Below, piece by piece: positions 5,698-6,778 of a stretch of DNA of 6,778 nucleotides. Made by a program: the position numbers and the translations under genes. Each line of letters begins with the position of its first letter. Position 1 is the stretch's first letter. Location: contig BNZF01000061.1 in assembly GCA_026000865.1 (NCBI GenBank), forward strand, positions 1 to 6,778. Direction: 5' to 3'. Source of the DNA: Clostridia bacterium (GTDB taxonomy: Bacteria > Bacillota > Clostridia > Oscillospirales > Ruminococcaceae). The notes under the pieces were generated by a model. That model saw only the letters and a program-made list of their open reading frames with translations. It made no database searches and had not been told where the DNA came from.

Positions 5698-5993
5698 GGG
5701 ACACCTTTGAAATTGACCGCAAAATCGGCAATACTTTCACGGTAACACTCGGAGAAATACAGCGTGAATATGAGTTTGAACCCAAAGAAAATGTTCTTAA
5801 TTTGCTCAAAAACGATTTTAATATTGATGACGAAAAAGCACTTGAAATCTTTGAAAAAGCGGAGGAGCAAAATCCTATTGAGGAGCAAATTTTGACTGAA
5901 AACGAGAGAAATTCTGACATTGATACCCCAGAAATTCCTACTCCCGAAACGCCCGATTTGGACGATTTTGGCGATGATTTTGAGTTAGAATAG
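5688..5993 (+). pseudogene. C-terminal remnant of an unrecognised conjugation-region protein
   Basis: An open frame follows TAA 5685-5687 and runs to TAG 5991-5993. It reads WDTFEIDRKIGNTFTVTLGE, then REYEFEPKENVLNLLKNDFN, a charged helix, and an acidic proline-containing tail (PEIPTPETPDLDDFGDDFEL). No start codon with a ribosome binding site is seen; a TTG at 5802 is internal to the similar-looking sequence. The 5' part was probably removed when the IS fragment was joined at about 5690-5716. I do not recognise the family. The stop codon is 11 bases before the next gene's ATG, so it belonged to the same operon as the coupling-protein-like gene. Confidence 0.5.
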
Positions 5994-6004
5994 AGGTGAT
6001 TTTA

Positions 6005-6583
6005 ATGGCAAATTTGAAAGGTATTCCAAAGGAAACAAAGCCTTTGGTTTATGTGTTTTACGTTATTTTAATTGCTTTAATGGGTATATTCGGACTTTTT
6101 TTCGGCGTTGCAGTTGATGACGCAAGCAGTTTTGAAGCTGAAACTCAGCGTAAAGTTGTTGATTTTTCAAAACTAAAAATGCCTAAAATATCGTATAAAA
6201 TAATCAAAGAACACATTGACGCAGACCCCGAAAACACCTATGTAAAATCTATGGGAATGATTTTTGCGGTCGGAACAGGCATTGCGGTTTTGTACTTTAC
6301 CACAGGTAAAAGACGGATTCATCGCCGAGGTGAAGAACATGGTTCGGCAAGGTGGGCGAAGTCGACTGAAAAAAGAGGACTTGAAGACAAAGTTTTTCGC
6401 AAAACAAAAGACGGACTGAATGCCGACAAACTTTTGGAGCAAGCAAAGGCTGAAAAAGACCCTGTAAAATCCGAAAAACTGCGAGAAAAATCTGAAAAAA
6501 TCAAGTCAACAAAAAGATGTTTTTATTATTCGGGAGCTGTTCCCGTAAAATATGTAATTCTAAAAAAATTGGAGGAAAAATAG
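6005..6583 (+). CDS. VirD4/TraG-like coupling protein N-terminus, without the ATPase domain
   Basis: This 192-residue membrane protein starts at ATG 6005, preceded by GAGGTGAT (5993-6000), an eight-base match to the anti-Shine-Dalgarno sequence. A GTG at 5996 in frame is inside that site and less likely. Helix 1 spans about 13-37 and helix 2 about 83-100, followed by RRIHRRGEEHGSARW (103-117). That motif marks the start of the cytoplasmic part of type IV coupling proteins of Firmicute conjugative elements, which link the relaxosome to the secretion channel. Family members are several hundred residues long and carry Walker A and B motifs. Here the sequence turns after W117 into a lysine-rich helix (KLLEQAKAEKDPVKSEKLRE) and ends KRCFYYSGAVPVKYVILKK. 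No nucleotide-binding loop is present, so it cannot act as a normal coupling ATPase. It is either an internally deleted or recombined relic or a short membrane-adapter variant. The good ribosome binding sites before it and after it suggest it is still translated. Confidence 0.65.
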   Translation: MANLKGIPKETKPLVYVFYVILIALMGIFGLFFGVAVDDASSFEAETQRKVVDFSKLKMPKISYKIIKEHIDADPENTYVKSMGMIFAVGTGIAVLYFTTGKRRIHRRGEEHGSARWAKSTEKRGLEDKVFRKTKDGLNADKLLEQAKAEKDPVKSEKLREKSEKIKSTKRCFYYSGAVPVKYVILKKLEEK

Positions 6584-6778
6584 ATGAATAAAAATGACAA
6601 CCATCCCGATAAAATCACAATAACTGACGAATACGGGAACACCGCAGACGCTGAGGTGCTTGCGGTATATGAGGCAGAAAGAGAAAATCAATATTACTAT
6701 GTTTGTATCGAAGAAAAGCAGTTAAATGCTTCAAATGCAGAGGTTTTTGTGCTGAAAGCGTATCACGAAATTGCCGAT
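6584..6778 (+). CDS. Small protein of unknown function, N-terminal part (runs off the window)
   Basis: The gene begins at ATG 6584, directly behind the preceding stop (TAG 6581-6583), with GGAGG at 6571-6575, eight bases upstream. The visible 65 residues include DKITITDEYGNTADAEVLAV and ENQYYYVCIEEKQLNASNAE. The opening, I-I-DE-GN followed by beta strands alternating with short acidic turns, faintly resembles DUF1292-type small acidic proteins; this is a weak guess. Tight spacing makes it the next gene in the same operon as the VirD4-like gene. No signal peptide or membrane segment is visible. Confidence 0.6.
   Translation, partial: MNKNDNHPDKITITDEYGNTADAEVLAVYEAERENQYYYVCIEEKQLNASNAEVFVLKAYHEIAD

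Noticed and set aside
5673..5920. Two overlapping - strand frames with hydrophobic Phe/Ser-rich products
   Set aside because: They are the complement of an acidic, A-rich + strand coding region, a usual source of such shadows.
6173..6504. - strand frames opposite the VirD4-like gene
   Set aside because: They are shadows; the + strand product has transmembrane helices and a recognisable motif.
1..6778. tRNA, rRNA, CRISPR array, riboswitch
   Set aside because: No cloverleaf, ribosomal RNA signature, or regularly spaced direct repeats were seen; the short repeats present are the coding calcium repeats and the inverted repeats described.

Overview
The window looks like accessory DNA from a low-GC Firmicute, probably a gut or rumen clostridium. 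The reasons are AT-rich codon use, Gram-positive ribosome binding sites, an IS1595/ISXO2-type transposase, small lipoproteins resembling the DUF5104 family, and a conjugation gene of the kind carried by clostridial integrative elements. Family names come from memory of motif patterns; no search was run.

Layout. (1) 1-200: the 3' end of an IS1595-like element, transposase pointing right. (2) 201-427: a promoter region with a good sigma-A-type promoter embedded in a 27-bp dyad. (3) 428-3607: a 1059-residue secreted modular protein. In order it has a signal peptide, CBM2/Ig-like beta-sandwich region, thrombospondin-type-3 calcium repeats, a beta-sandwich linker, a C-type lectin-like domain, more calcium repeats and a C-terminal DUF4474-like domain. 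(4) 3601-4065: a small lipoprotein that overlaps the end of the large gene. (5) 4066-5143: a scrambled zone with a second lipoprotein of the same family and three separate remnants of the extreme C-terminus of the large protein. Two remnants are in + orientation and one is inverted; the last two converge on a perfect 37-bp palindrome. (6) 5141-5575 (-): a third lipoprotein gene, cut off at its lipobox by a second IS1595-like end (5576 to about 5697). (7) From about 5690 onward: a degraded conjugation module with the tail of an unknown protein, a VirD4/TraG-like coupling protein that has its membrane part but no ATPase part, and the start of a small unknown gene.

The main idea is that the large gene, the lipoproteins and the C-terminal remnants form a polymorphic exported effector/lipoprotein locus. 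It resembles the orphan tip/immunity arrays of contact-dependent toxin systems: one full-length exported protein with its overlapping partner lipoprotein, followed by repeated tip-lipoprotein units. The repetition and homology are visible in the sequence. The toxin/immunity interpretation is inference.
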